The notes under the pieces are model-generated. The model was not told the origin of the DNA, did no database searches, and worked only from the letters and a program-made list of their open reading frames with translations. A DNA stretch of 64,000 nucleotides from Bacillota bacterium (GTDB lineage: Bacteria > Bacillota > Clostridia > Christensenellales > CAG-917): NCBI GenBank assembly GCA_023665365.1, contig JAMPEA010000005.1, forward strand, positions 21,574-85,573, written 5' to 3'. Made by a program: the position numbers and the translations under genes. Positions 28,335 through 37,826 of the stretch are shown here, in pieces (position 1 is the first letter of the stretch; each line of letters begins with the position of its first letter).

Positions 28335-29078
28335 GGTGACTACGATGCCGAGGAGCACAGTGTAGATTGCAAAGCCAATCATGCTGTGCTTTTTTATGAG
28401 CTTCATAAACAGGTTTATCGAAAGCAATCCCGATATAAACGCGCTCGCCGTGCCGATAATCAACGGCAAAGTGCCTACGTCGAGCGTAAGCGAGCCGCGG
28501 GCAAGGTCTATGCCTTCAAGCAAGGCAGAGCCTATTATGATAGGGATTGAAAGCAGAAATGAGAAATTTGCGGCTTCGGATTTTTCCACGCCTTGCAGAG
28601 TCAAAGCGGAAATTGTCGCGCCGCTGCGCGACACCCCTGGCAAAACCGCTATACCTTGCAAAACGCCTGTTAAAATGCTTGTTTTGGCAGATAAAAGGGT
28701 GGTTTGTGATTTTTTAAAGATTTCGCTTGCTATCAAAAGACACGCGGTCAGCACAAATCCGAACCCCAGAAGCCGTCCCGAAATGAGGCTCGGCGCAAAA
28801 AACTTGAATATCAACGCGAGCGCGACCGTAGGCACGCAGGCAAGCAGAATGTAGCCCGTAGTCTTTTGAAAAGGACGGCGCAGCAGCGGAAGCCAACTCT
28901 TACGCATTGCTATGAGCACCGCGACGAGCGTCCCTACGTGCACCATTATATTGAAAAACAGATTTTCCTGTCCGACCCCCAGCTTTTCGAGCAACAGAAG
29001 GTGTCCCGATGAGGATATGGGCAAAAACTCGCTTGCTCCCTGCACTATCCCAAGTATCAACGCTTGCCACCAGGTCAT
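28308..29078 (-). CDS. uppP: Undecaprenyl-diphosphatase UppP (BacA)
   Basis: 256-residue polytopic membrane protein. The two family motifs are present: EFLPISSSGHLLLLEKL near the N-terminus and LPGVSRSGATIS in the middle, which form the active site facing the outside. Dephosphorylates undecaprenyl diphosphate so that the lipid carrier for peptidoglycan is recycled; overexpression gives bacitracin resistance in other bacteria. Confidence 0.96.
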   Translation of the reverse strand: MTWWQALILGIVQGASEFLPISSSGHLLLLEKLGVGQENLFFNIMVHVGTLVAVLIAMRKSWLPLLRRPFQKTTGYILLACVPTVALALIFKFFAPSLISGRLLGFGFVLTACLLIASEIFKKSQTTLLSAKTSILTGVLQGIAVLPGVSRSGATISALTLQGVEKSEAANFSFLLSIPIIIGSALLEGIDLARGSLTLDVGTLPLIIGTASAFISGLLSINLFMKLIKKHSMIGFAIYTVLLGIVVTLLPIWGIL

Positions 29079-29130
29079 AGATTCTCCTTGTTTTATGATT
29101 TAATATTTTTCGTCGTGTACTTTAAATAAA

Positions 29131-29425
29131 GTTTCCCACCCCTTCCCTGCGGGCTTTCCCCTCCCGCAAGAATTAGGACGGCTGCGGCAGCTACCTCTTT
29201 CTCTACAAGGCAAACGTTGCTTGTGGGATGGGAAGTCGGCGCGCGCACGTCGAGTATCGTTCCCTCTTTATGCCACTCGTTCGCGGGCATATAATCAACA
29301 CTTGCCCGCTCACTTGTACTTGTTGTGTGCTACGCACCCAACTCTGGTGCTTGGCACTCCCTTTCTCCGCGCCCTGCGCGTCGCGTTCTAAGCTCCGCAA
29401 CAACTGTACGTCATGTAACACGCTA
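29131..29425 (-). repeat. Large modular repeat, left copy flanking ychF
   Basis: Shares GGGATGGGAAGTCGGCGCGC, TGCCACTCGTTCGCGG, CGCTCACTTGTACTTGTTGT, CACCCAACTCTGGTGCTTGG and CCCTTTCTCCGCGCCCTGCG with the reverse complement of 30808-31193. Spurious open frames in both copies arise from the repeat. No gene is visible between 29079 and 29568. Confidence 0.85.
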
Positions 29426-29486
29426 TCAAGCCGACGTTTTTCTGAACTTAGTATCGTTTTAGCAAATATTAAGTCTTTACAATTAC

Positions 29487-29515
29487 TTTACTATTCGCGT
29501 TTGTTTGTTTATAAT
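29487..29515 (+). promoter_or_regulatory. ychF promoter
   Basis: TTTACT 29487-29492, 17-base spacer, TATAAT 29510-29515. Confidence 0.65.
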
Positions 29516-29568
29516 ATCTATACTTATGTTTACAACTCGGCTTTTAGAAGAGAGCCGTCGGAGGATAT

Positions 29569-30651
29569 ATGAAATTAGGTGTTGTGGGTTTGCCGAACGT
29601 CGGCAAGAGCACTTTATTCAATGCCATTACAAAGGCGGGCGCGCAGGCGGCGAACTATCCGTTTTGCACAATCGAGCCGAATGTCGGCGTAGTAGCCGTG
29701 CCCGACGAGCGACTCGCAAAACTTGCGGCGCTATACAACAGCAAAAAAATTACGCCTACTTCGCTTGAATTTGTTGACATTGCGGGGCTTGTCAAGGGCG
29801 CGAGCAAGGGCGAGGGACTCGGCAATAAGTTTTTGTCGCATATCCGCGAGGTGGACGCAATCGTACACGTCGTGCGTTGCTTCGACGATGCCAACATTAC
29901 GCACGTGGACGGCAACGTAAACCCCGCCCGCGATATTGAAACCATCAACTTCGAACTCATCTTTGCCGACCTCGAAACGCTCGAACGTCGCATGACAAAG
30001 GCGCTTTCCATGGTCAAGGCGGACAAAAAGTATCAAGAGGACGTGGATAGAATTACGGTTATGCAAAAATGGCTCACCGACGGGAAGCCTCTTCGCAATC
30101 TCGACGTCGATGCCGATTTCGAGGCGTTTATCGACGAGCAATTTTTGTTGACGTCAAAGCCCGTTATATACGTCGCCAACACCGACGAGGCGGGCATCGG
30201 CGGCAACGCATACACCGCCGAGGTCGAGCGAATTGCCAAAGATGAAAACAGCGAGGCAATCGTACTCTGCGCCAAACTCGAAGAGGATTTTTCCGAGCTC
30301 GCCGACGACGAGCGCGAAATGTTTATGGCAGAGTACGGGCTTAGCGAAAGCGGACTTGACCGTCTTGTCAAAGCGTCCTATAAACTGCTCGGGCTTGTCA
30401 GCTATCTCACCGCGGGCGAAAAGGAAACCCGCGCTTGGACGATAGTCAAGGGCACCAAAGCCCCCCAAGCGGCTGGCAAGATACACAGCGATTTCGAGCG
30501 CGGCTTCATTCGCGCCGAGGTAGTTGACTACGCCACCCTCTTGGAGTGCGGTTCTTTTAACGCCGCCAAGGAGCGCGGCAAGGTGCGTAGCGAGGGGAAG
30601 GATTATGTTATGCAGGATAATGACGTGGTTCTTTTCCGCATAAACGTTTAA
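29569..30651 (+). CDS. ychF: Ribosome-binding ATPase YchF
   Basis: 360 residues, Obg-family GTPase fold. G1 motif GLPNVGKST (7-15), switch region YPFCTIEPNVGVV, DIAGLVKGASKGEGLGNKFL for G3, and a C-terminal TGS domain ending DYVMQDNDVVLFRINV. YchF prefers ATP, associates with ribosomes and modulates stress responses. GGAGGATAT lies before the ATG. The TAA runs into a palindromic repeat and the whole gene is bracketed by inverted copies of the large modular repeat. Confidence 0.96.
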   Translation: MKLGVVGLPNVGKSTLFNAITKAGAQAANYPFCTIEPNVGVVAVPDERLAKLAALYNSKKITPTSLEFVDIAGLVKGASKGEGLGNKFLSHIREVDAIVHVVRCFDDANITHVDGNVNPARDIETINFELIFADLETLERRMTKALSMVKADKKYQEDVDRITVMQKWLTDGKPLRNLDVDADFEAFIDEQFLLTSKPVIYVANTDEAGIGGNAYTAEVERIAKDENSEAIVLCAKLEEDFSELADDEREMFMAEYGLSESGLDRLVKASYKLLGLVSYLTAGEKETRAWTIVKGTKAPQAAGKIHSDFERGFIRAEVVDYATLLECGSFNAAKERGKVRSEGKDYVMQDNDVVLFRINV

Positions 30652-30772
30652 AATGTGCTATTTGGCGCATTGCTTTGTCAGACTTGTGCGCGCTCGCCGT
30701 CGTGTACGGCTTGTACACTAGGCGGCTCGCGTGCTCGTCTTTCGCGCACTGCGTCCAAATAATCCCATTTTA
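30648..30772. repeat. Stop-anchored hairpin repeat, divergent copy E (ychF)
   Basis: Starts in the ychF stop (TAAAATG, then TATTTGG) and ends CCAAATA ... CATTTTA. Shares CTGCGTC and GTGTACGGCTTGTACAC-type inner hairpin with copies C and D, but the conserved core is rearranged, so membership is likely rather than certain. Confidence 0.6.
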
Positions 30773-30807
30773 ACGGCTACGCAAAACGAAAACTTTGGGC
30801 GGGCGTT

Positions 30808-31193
30808 ACACGACGTAAAACTGTTACGAAGTTTAGAACGCGACGCGCAGGGCGCGGAGAAAGGGAGTGCCAAGCACCAGAGTTGGGTGCGTAGCGATTG
30901 AGGCATAGCCCAATCGCGTAGCACACAACAAGTACAAGTGAGCGGAAAATGTTGTTTTAATTTCCGCGAACGAGTGGCATAACCTCGCCCCACAAAATAG
31001 CATTTTGTGGGGACCCCGAGCGGACGACACTCAATGTGCGCGCGCCGACTTCCCATCCCGCGAGCGACGAAAAGTTAAGTAGTCAAAGAGCGAGCTACGA
31101 GGAGCGTCCTACGGGGTCCCCGTCAAACCTCCGCGTTTGATGGGGTGTGGTTCGAGTGGGAGGGGAAAGCCCGTAGGGAAGGGGTGGGTCATA
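30808..31193 (+). repeat. Large modular repeat, right copy flanking ychF
   Basis: Inverted relative to the left copy. Carries three hairpins absent from it: CGATTGAGGCATAGCCCAATCG-type (about 30894-30918), CCCCACAAAAT/ATTTTGTGGGG (about 30991-31014) and CCCCGTCAAAC/GTTTGATGGGG (31118-31144); the last recurs at 33132-33166. Nothing coding is seen between 30652 and 31244. Confidence 0.85.
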
Positions 31194-31244
31194 TTTTTTA
31201 TAGTACACGACGTAAAACTATATAAAACAAACAGGAAATTTACT

Positions 31245-32930
31245 ATGTACGAAATTCAACTATCAAAAGCGTTGGCGGTTGAGGGGCTTTGCGAGCAGGA
31301 CGTGCTCGACGCTCTCGAAAAGCCCAAGGAATCCAAACTCGGCGATATATGCTTGCCGTGCTTTAAGTTTGCGCGCACGCTTAGACTCGCGCCGCCGTTA
31401 ATTGCGGGCAAATTGCAACCCTATCTCGCAAAGCTCGATTTTGTGGAGAGGGCGGAAGTCGCGGGAGGTTATCTCAATATCTTTTTCGACCGCACGGTTA
31501 TGGCGAAGAAGCTGATTGATGAAATCGCGCTCGCGGACGACGTAGGCAAAAGCGACGAGGGCGCGGGCAAAACGATTTGCATCGACTTTTCGTCCGTCAA
31601 TATCGCAAAGCCATTCCATATCGGACACCTCAGCACGACGGTCATCGGCGGGGCGCTCTATCGCATTTTCGAGCACCTCGGATATAAGGTCGTTGGCATA
31701 AATCACCTCGGCGATTGGGGGACTCAATTCGGCAAACTTATAGTGGCAACCCGCAAGTGGTCGTCGCTTGAAGAAGTCGCAAACAACGACGAGTACTTCC
31801 TCAACTCGCTGTACGTGCGCTATCACAAGGAGGCGGAAACGCATCCCGAGATGGACGACGAAGCCCGCGCTTGGTTTAAGCGTATCGAGGACGGCGACAG
31901 CGAGGCGACGGCATATTTCGACGTGTTTAAATCCGTCACGATGAACGCGGTCGGCAAGGTGTACGACAGGCTCAAAATACACTTCGACAGCTATGCCGGC
32001 GAGAGCTTTTACAACGACAAAATGGACGAGTGCCTCGACATATTGCGCGAAAAAAATCTGCTTGTGGAAAGCGAGGGCGCGCAGGTCGTAAACCTCGACG
32101 AATACAATATGCCGCCGTGCCTGCTCGTCAAGGCGGACGGCGCGACGTTGTATGCCACCCGCGACATTGCAGCGGCGTACTATCGCAAGAAAAACTATGA
32201 CTTCGACAAATGCCTCTACGTGGTGGCTTATCAGCAGAATCTGCACTTTAAACAGCTGTTTCAGGTGCTTAAACTTATGGATTTTGCAGGTGCGGAGGAT
32301 ATGGAGCATATCGCTTTCGGAATGGTTTCGATGGAGGACGGCGCAATGTCCACGCGTAGCGGACGCGTAATTTGGTTGCAGGATGTGCTCGATAAAGCCG
32401 TTGAAAAGGCGCTTGCGATTATCGAGGAAAAGAACCCCGACAGCGCCGATAAACAAGCCGTCGCCGAAAGCGTAGGCGTAGGCGCGGTCGTGTTTTCCGC
32501 GCTTTGGAACAACCGCATAAAGGATATAGTTTTCTCCTTTGACAAAGTGCTCAATTTCGACGGCGAGACCGCGCCTTACGTGCAGTACACTTACGCCCGT
32601 TGCGCCAGCGCGTTGCGTAAGGGCGGACAGCCCGATTTAGGCAACGTCGATTTGTCCGCAATCGCCGACGACGAGGGCTACGAGGTTATAAAAAGCGTAC
32701 TCGCCTTTGGCGACAGCGTGCGACAGGCTGCAAAACTCCGCGAGCCTTGTTGCGTGACCCGCCACGTCGTAGACCTCGCCGAAAAGTTCAACAGATTTTA
32801 TATCGGACACCGCATCGTCGTTGACGACGCACCCGTGCGCAACGCCCGCCTGCTGTTGACGGAGTGCGTGGCAAAGACGATAAGGACGGGATTAAATCTG
32901 TTAGGCATTGCCTCCCCCTCCGAAATGTAA
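31245..32930 (+). CDS. argS: Arginyl-tRNA synthetase
   Basis: 561 residues. N-terminal additional domain, then the class I HIGH signature in SSVNIAKPFHIGHLSTTVIGG, the region NHLGDWGTQFGKL, ARDIAAAYYR-like TRDIAAAYYRKKNYDFDKCLYVV, a degenerate KMSKS-equivalent MEDGAMSTRSGRVIWL as is normal for ArgRS, and the alpha-helical anticodon-binding C-terminus. Charges tRNA-Arg. The ATG 31245 with AGGAAATT is chosen; the longer frame upstream reads through repeat DNA. Confidence 0.96.
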   Translation: MYEIQLSKALAVEGLCEQDVLDALEKPKESKLGDICLPCFKFARTLRLAPPLIAGKLQPYLAKLDFVERAEVAGGYLNIFFDRTVMAKKLIDEIALADDVGKSDEGAGKTICIDFSSVNIAKPFHIGHLSTTVIGGALYRIFEHLGYKVVGINHLGDWGTQFGKLIVATRKWSSLEEVANNDEYFLNSLYVRYHKEAETHPEMDDEARAWFKRIEDGDSEATAYFDVFKSVTMNAVGKVYDRLKIHFDSYAGESFYNDKMDECLDILREKNLLVESEGAQVVNLDEYNMPPCLLVKADGATLYATRDIAAAYYRKKNYDFDKCLYVVAYQQNLHFKQLFQVLKLMDFAGAEDMEHIAFGMVSMEDGAMSTRSGRVIWLQDVLDKAVEKALAIIEEKNPDSADKQAVAESVGVGAVVFSALWNNRIKDIVFSFDKVLNFDGETAPYVQYTYARCASALRKGGQPDLGNVDLSAIADDEGYEVIKSVLAFGDSVRQAAKLREPCCVTRHVVDLAEKFNRFYIGHRIVVDDAPVRNARLLLTECVAKTIRTGLNLLGIASPSEM

Positions 32931-33054
32931 AACCTCGCAATTTGTGTTGATACTGCGTCAAAACCCTGTTGTCTACAAGTCGTGTACAAATAAGTACACT
33001 TGGCTTGTTGGCAACAGGGCTTTTCCTTGTCTGAACGCAAATTGCGAGGTTTTA
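32928..33054. repeat. Stop-anchored hairpin repeat, copy C (argS)
   Basis: Short form: TAAAACCTCGCAATTT and TTGATACTGCGTCAAA, inner stem CCCTGTTG/CAACAGGG enclosing GTGTAC/GTACAC, then CTTTTCCTTGTCTGAACG and AAATTGCGAGGTTTTA. A reversed half element follows to about 33107 (TACTGCATCTAAATTACAAG). Confidence 0.88.
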
Positions 33055-33131
33055 AAAAGGGAACTTTTGCGTACTGCATCTAAATTACAAGGTTTTACGA
33101 GCGTATGTTTTTTTGCAATCACATACAAAAA

Positions 33132-33166
33132 CGGGGTCCCCGTCAAACCTCCGCGTTTGATGGGGT
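33132..33166. repeat. Mobile-like hairpin module
   Basis: CCCCGTCAAAC, CTCCGC, GTTTGATGGGG: identical to the module at 31110-31144, in a different context. Confidence 0.75.
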
Positions 33167-33168
33167 AA

Positions 33169-33200
33169 AAAAGCGCTCTCGCATTTGCGAGGGCGCTTTC
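33169..33200 (-). terminator. gdhA terminator
   Basis: On the minus strand AAAGCGCCCTCGC pairs with GCGAGAGCGCTTT, followed by TTTTTT minus-strand T-run. Confidence 0.85.
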
Positions 33201-33217
33201 AATACAGTGCAAATTTT

Positions 33218-34573
33218 TTAGTAAACGCCCTCGGCAATCATCGCGTCGGCGACCTTTTTAAATCCCGCAAGGTTTGCGCCTTGGACAAGATTGTAGGGCA
33301 GGTGATAGGCGTTTAGAGTATCGACTATGTTGGAATGAATGTTTTTCATAATCATTTTGAGCATATCGTCAACCTGCTCGGCGGACCAGCAGAGGCGCTC
33401 GCTGTTTTGGGACATTTCCAGTCCGCTGACCGCTACGCCGCCCGCGTTTGCCGCCTTTGAGGGAGCAACCAAGACTCCGTGCTCGGAAAGATATTCAAGC
33501 GCTTCGTTGGAGGTAGGCATATTGGACACTTCGCACAGATACTTCACGCCGAGCTCGACGGTTTTCTTTGCGTCGTCGAGGTCAATCTCGTTTTGAGTGG
33601 CGCAGGGCATATATATGTCGGCTTTGACCTTGCCCCAAGGCTTTTCGCCCTTGTGGAATTCGCCGCCGAATTTATCCACATACGCTTGAAGCGCGCTCTT
33701 GCCTTGTGCGCGGAGGGTGAGCATATATTCCATAAAGTCAACCTTCTCGCCGCTTATGCCGTTCTCATCGTAGATATAGCCCTCGCTGCTTGAAATCGTC
33801 ACGACCTTTGCGCCGAGTTCGCTCAGCTTTTTCGCCGCGCCCCAGGCGACGTTGCCGTAACCCGACAAACAGAAGATCTTGCCCTTTATCGTATCGTTTT
33901 GATGGTTTAAAACCTCGTTTAGGAAATAAACCGCGCCGTAGCCCGTAGCTTCGGGGCGGATATTGCTGCCGCCGTAGGACAAGCCTTTTCCAGTCAGAAC
34001 GCCGTTTTCAAAGCCGCCCTTGATTTTTTTGTATTGCCCGAACAGATAGCCGATTTCGCGTCCGCCGACACCCATATCTCCCGCGGGAACGTCGAGGTTT
34101 GGACCGATATGGCGATAAAGCTCGCTCATAAACGATTGGCAAAAGCGCATAATTTCGTCGTCGCTTTTTCCTCTGGGGTCGAAGTCGCTTCCGCCTTTTC
34201 CGCCGCCCATAGGCAGGGTGGTCAGCGAGTTTTTGAAGGTCTGCTCGAACGCGAGGAATTTCATTATCGAAAGATTTACGTTGGGTTGAAAGCGCAAGCC
34301 GCCCTTATAAGGACCGATTGCTCCGTTGAACTGCACGCGGAAGCCGCGGTTGACGTGATAAACTCCGTTGTCGTCCATCCAAGGCACGCGGAAGATAATC
34401 TGTCTGTCCGGCTCGACGATTCTTTCGAGGATACATAACTTGCGATACAGAGCCTCGTTTTCCTCGACGGCGGGAGCGAGAGAGCCGAGCACTTCTTTCA
34501 CCGTTTGCAAGAACTCTTTTTGATCCGCATTTTTTCGTTCGGTTTGCTCAATGACTTCACTGATGTATGACAT
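33218..34573 (-). CDS. gdhA: NADP-type glutamate dehydrogenase
   Basis: 451 residues, the size of the hexameric bacterial GDH50 type. Substrate-binding segment GGLRFQPNVNLSIMKFLAFEQTFKNSL with the catalytic lysine in PMGGGKGGSDFDP, and a Rossmann motif CLSGYGNVAWGAAKKL. Interconverts 2-oxoglutarate plus ammonia with glutamate, the entry of ammonium into amino acids. AAGGAGGCTTCTT sets the ATG; promoter at 34617-34645. Confidence 0.96.
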   Translation of the reverse strand: MSYISEVIEQTERKNADQKEFLQTVKEVLGSLAPAVEENEALYRKLCILERIVEPDRQIIFRVPWMDDNGVYHVNRGFRVQFNGAIGPYKGGLRFQPNVNLSIMKFLAFEQTFKNSLTTLPMGGGKGGSDFDPRGKSDDEIMRFCQSFMSELYRHIGPNLDVPAGDMGVGGREIGYLFGQYKKIKGGFENGVLTGKGLSYGGSNIRPEATGYGAVYFLNEVLNHQNDTIKGKIFCLSGYGNVAWGAAKKLSELGAKVVTISSSEGYIYDENGISGEKVDFMEYMLTLRAQGKSALQAYVDKFGGEFHKGEKPWGKVKADIYMPCATQNEIDLDDAKKTVELGVKYLCEVSNMPTSNEALEYLSEHGVLVAPSKAANAGGVAVSGLEMSQNSERLCWSAEQVDDMLKMIMKNIHSNIVDTLNAYHLPYNLVQGANLAGFKKVADAMIAEGVY

Positions 34574-34616
34574 AAGAAGCCTCCTTTAAATTTTTCTCCC
34601 CCATATTTATACGAAA

Positions 34617-34645
34617 ACTATACACCAAGCGGACTGTCGTAGCAA
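34617..34645 (-). promoter_or_regulatory. gdhA promoter
   Basis: Minus-strand TTGCTA (34640-34645), 17-base spacer, TATAGT (34617-34622). Confidence 0.75.
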
Positions 34646-34767
34646 TTATTTTTTAGCCGATTGCTTCAAATTTTTTATATCCGCCCTCTGCGGGGAGCGT
34701 AGTATTTTACGCCGAATTTGCATAAACTGTGTATGTAAAAAAATTTTCCGAGTTTTCGGATTACATA

Positions 34768-34796
34768 TTGAAATGGAATTCGATATATGTTATAGT
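34768..34796 (+). promoter_or_regulatory. Promoter of the large membrane-protein operon
   Basis: TTGAAA 34768-34773, 17-base spacer, TATAGT 34791-34796. A GC-rich hairpin GGGCGCG/CGCGCCC (34817-34840) lies in the leader just before AAGGAG, where it may stabilise the mRNA or gate initiation. Confidence 0.75.
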
Positions 34797-34855
34797 AGTA
34801 TTTACTTATAGGGATTGGGCGCGCGTACGTATACGCGCCCGTTAAGGAGAAAATT

Positions 34856-37825
34856 ATGACTCAACAAGACCGACAGTTTAAAAAGGTCAAGCTGTACAGG
34901 GTGCTCAAAGTAGTGTTTTACTGCTTGGGGCTCCCCTTATTTGTGGCGGCTGTATTTTTGGCGTCGATAAGGTTTATCGGGAACGACCCGTTTACCGGCA
35001 ATTCGCTTGCGGCGCAGCAACTGGGAGCGTTTTACGACATAAACAAGCTGTTCACGTCCCCCGCGCTGTACGGCGTTTGGATTGCGCTTGGGATATGGCT
35101 TTTGATTGCGATAGTGCACATTATACTTTCAAAGACGGTCAAGAGCCGCCGCGTAAGGGCGTTGTCGGTGACGGCGCTCACGATGGTGGTTATGCTCGGC
35201 TGTCTTTTTGTGATGGACGCCGCGCTCGGCGCAAAGATTGACAAAATCGCCGAGGAAGCTCCCTCGACCGTCACCGTGCAGGACTATAAGACGTTGCTAT
35301 CCTACTATCGCACGATTTCGTCCTACGCGCACAAAAACAATTTGACGGAAAAGCTAATCGACCAAGTTAATCTGCTCGAAGACGTGTATCACATCGAGTG
35401 GGAGGGCGTTGACAAGACGGGCGTTGCGGGCTCAATCGAAAATAAGCCCGTCACCTATTATAACATTATCGCCGACGACGGCACTGAGGGCGTCGATATT
35501 AGCTTTAAGACGACTAACGGCATCGCCGAGCTTGACTATTCCGGCTCAAACGGCAACTACACTTTCAAAGGCACGGACGGAAAGAGCAAAGAGGTCGAGG
35601 GCAATCAAGTCGTCAGACTTGCGCCGAGCAAGAACGGCAGTCTTACGATAAACGACAAGACCTATTCGCACTATTTCGCGCAGGAGCGCACCTATTCCCT
35701 CAACGGAAAGAATTACTCAATTTACACCTGGTATACCAAGGATATGAAGCCCACCTCTTGGCGCGAGGGCGACGACGCGTCGCAAGCCAAGTACAGAGAG
35801 AACGGCGTTTACGGCGAGGGTCTTTACAGTCAAAACGGACTGCTGTCGGACGGCTGGATTTTCAGCTTTGAAAACGTGCTCGAAATTCTCGAAGACTACT
35901 ACGAGGCGAAAGAAGCTATCGAAAACGGCAATCCCACCTATTACGCAAACGCGTATGCCCAAATGTACGAATCGGCTTATAAACGCCGCGAAACTTATTA
36001 CAACGGCGCGAACGCCGACCCATGGCTTAAAACGCTTTACAATCAAAGAGTGGATTTGACCGAGCGTTTCTCGATGACCCGAGGGGAACTTGAAGAACTC
36101 ATCGCAAGGCTCGGCGCGTTGCTTGGCGACAACTCCCTGTTCGACTATCTGTTCGGACACGCCGACGATATATTGGAAGGCATAGGCGGTGGCGAGGACG
36201 GCGGCTTTATCAGCGACCTTCTGCAAAACGTAGGTTTCCTCGGCGGCTCGCTGGGCAACTTCTTCAAACGCCTCAGCAACGGCTTTCCGCTTTCGGAGTT
36301 CGGGCTTAACTCGGGCACGCTTTCGACTGTTGCGGATATTTTGTCTACGCTTACCGGCAAGCAGTTCGATTACGTTGACGACCTCTATCTCACTTTGGCG
36401 TACAAATCCGAGGACGGCTTCGGAGTCAAGCACGACAACCTCTATCTCGCTATCGCAAGAGGCATGGGCGAGTGGAGATACGTCGAAAGCGGCGAAAGTG
36501 TCCCCCTCACGAGAGTGGGCAATAACACTTGGGTTTACACCGCGGACCTCGGAAGCGACGGCATTATCGATAACTTCGCCACCACGGAAGTTGATGGCAA
36601 GCTATATGAGAACGGAACGGACTTAGAGGTCGAATACGTCGTTTCGCAGGGCGCAAATCAGTCGGACGTCTATCTTGATATAGATTTCAACGGCGCAATT
36701 CTCGGCTCGGAGCAGGTCGTAGACCCCGTTACGGGCGAGGTGACGACAAATACAAAATACGCTTTCGATTTGGATACGCTCAGCGCGTTCCTCAACGACG
36801 GGCTTAACAACTTGCTCGATAAATACGTTTCGGCGGACACGGTCGGCACAATTCTCAACCTCGTAAGCACCCTCAATATCTTGAAAACCGTCGAAGTGGA
36901 CGGCGTGCAATACTACGGACTTTCGGTCTTGGGCATAGAAATTCCCCTCATCAACGTGCAGACGAACAAGGTCGATATAGATATTAACGGAATACTTTAC
37001 AATCTGCTTCAAACGCTGTACTCCTATCAATCGGCGGTCATAAAGCCCGTTTGGGAGTTCTACGTGAACGAGAACTGGGGCAACAAAGCGCACCCGTCCT
37101 ACATTGCGTGGCAGGATTACGCCAAGTACGAGCGCGCGCTTTACACCGCGACGATTTACGGCTCAATGATAGGCTCGACGCTTGTCGGTGACAACCTCGG
37201 CACGGGCGCGTATCCGTCGTCGTTGGGGCTTACGGACCTCGCGTCGGTGCAACAGCTCAAAGTGGATTTGTCCTATCAAAGGGATTTCTTCCCGCTGTTT
37301 GCCGTGCGCGATATGATAGCGTTGTTTGCGGGCATAGTGATACTGTTCTACTTCATCAGCTTTATCGCGGCGCAAAGAGAGGAGGATTACGCAACGGGCA
37401 AGCTCACCGTGCGCGACCGCAAGGCGGAAAAGGAAACCAAGAAGGAAGCCGAGGTGATCGCCGAGTTTGACGAGAACTTAGGCGGCGTATCCGAAAACGG
37501 CGAAGCTCCGCCCGAGGGCGAGAACGAGCAAACGGAAGAAAATTCGGCGGAAGAGAAAGTCGACGGAACAGCCGACGATAAAGCAGACGAGAAAGCCGAC
37601 GCGCAGGCGGAAAATAGCGAGGAGAATTCTTCAAATGAGACTGTCGCCGCAGACGGGCAGAAACTCTCAGAAGAAGCGTCGAGCGACCAAATAAAATCCG
37701 ACGGCGAAGAAGCGCCCAAGTCGGAAGAGCCCGTTTCGGACTCCGACGAACCCGTCGCGCAGGAAGATAAGGGGGAAGCTCCCGAAGTACCTGTCGATGA
37801 AAAATCCGACGAGGAGGTGCTGTAA
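34856..37825 (+). CDS. Large membrane protein with acidic cytosolic tail (unknown function)
   Basis: 989 residues, not recognised. Three N-terminal membrane helices (about 17-41, 71-92, 103-122), a ~690-residue presumably extracytoplasmic region rich in Tyr, Asn and Asp, one further helix (about 815-838, MIALFAGIVILFYFISF), then a ~145-residue tail rich in Glu, Asp, Ala and Ser. The next gene has the same plan and overlaps in context, so the two probably form a complex. AAGGAG precedes the ATG. A scaffold or envelope-assembly role is possible but nothing in the sequence proves it. Confidence 0.7.
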   Translation: MTQQDRQFKKVKLYRVLKVVFYCLGLPLFVAAVFLASIRFIGNDPFTGNSLAAQQLGAFYDINKLFTSPALYGVWIALGIWLLIAIVHIILSKTVKSRRVRALSVTALTMVVMLGCLFVMDAALGAKIDKIAEEAPSTVTVQDYKTLLSYYRTISSYAHKNNLTEKLIDQVNLLEDVYHIEWEGVDKTGVAGSIENKPVTYYNIIADDGTEGVDISFKTTNGIAELDYSGSNGNYTFKGTDGKSKEVEGNQVVRLAPSKNGSLTINDKTYSHYFAQERTYSLNGKNYSIYTWYTKDMKPTSWREGDDASQAKYRENGVYGEGLYSQNGLLSDGWIFSFENVLEILEDYYEAKEAIENGNPTYYANAYAQMYESAYKRRETYYNGANADPWLKTLYNQRVDLTERFSMTRGELEELIARLGALLGDNSLFDYLFGHADDILEGIGGGEDGGFISDLLQNVGFLGGSLGNFFKRLSNGFPLSEFGLNSGTLSTVADILSTLTGKQFDYVDDLYLTLAYKSEDGFGVKHDNLYLAIARGMGEWRYVESGESVPLTRVGNNTWVYTADLGSDGIIDNFATTEVDGKLYENGTDLEVEYVVSQGANQSDVYLDIDFNGAILGSEQVVDPVTGEVTTNTKYAFDLDTLSAFLNDGLNNLLDKYVSADTVGTILNLVSTLNILKTVEVDGVQYYGLSVLGIEIPLINVQTNKVDIDINGILYNLLQTLYSYQSAVIKPVWEFYVNENWGNKAHPSYIAWQDYAKYERALYTATIYGSMIGSTLVGDNLGTGAYPSSLGLTDLASVQQLKVDLSYQRDFFPLFAVRDMIALFAGIVILFYFISFIAAQREEDYATGKLTVRDRKAEKETKKEAEVIAEFDENLGGVSENGEAPPEGENEQTEENSAEEKVDGTADDKADEKADAQAENSEENSSNETVAADGQKLSEEASSDQIKSDGEEAPKSEEPVSDSDEPVAQEDKGEAPEVPVDEKSDEEVL

Positions 37826-37826
37826 G

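Noticed and set aside
29203..31056. Open frames such as MGSRRAH... on both sides of ychF
   Set aside because: They coincide with the inverted modular repeats, are broken by hairpin insertions, and lack ribosome sites.
31137..31244. N-terminal extension of ArgS
   Set aside because: Reads through the modular repeat; the family N-terminus starts at 31245.
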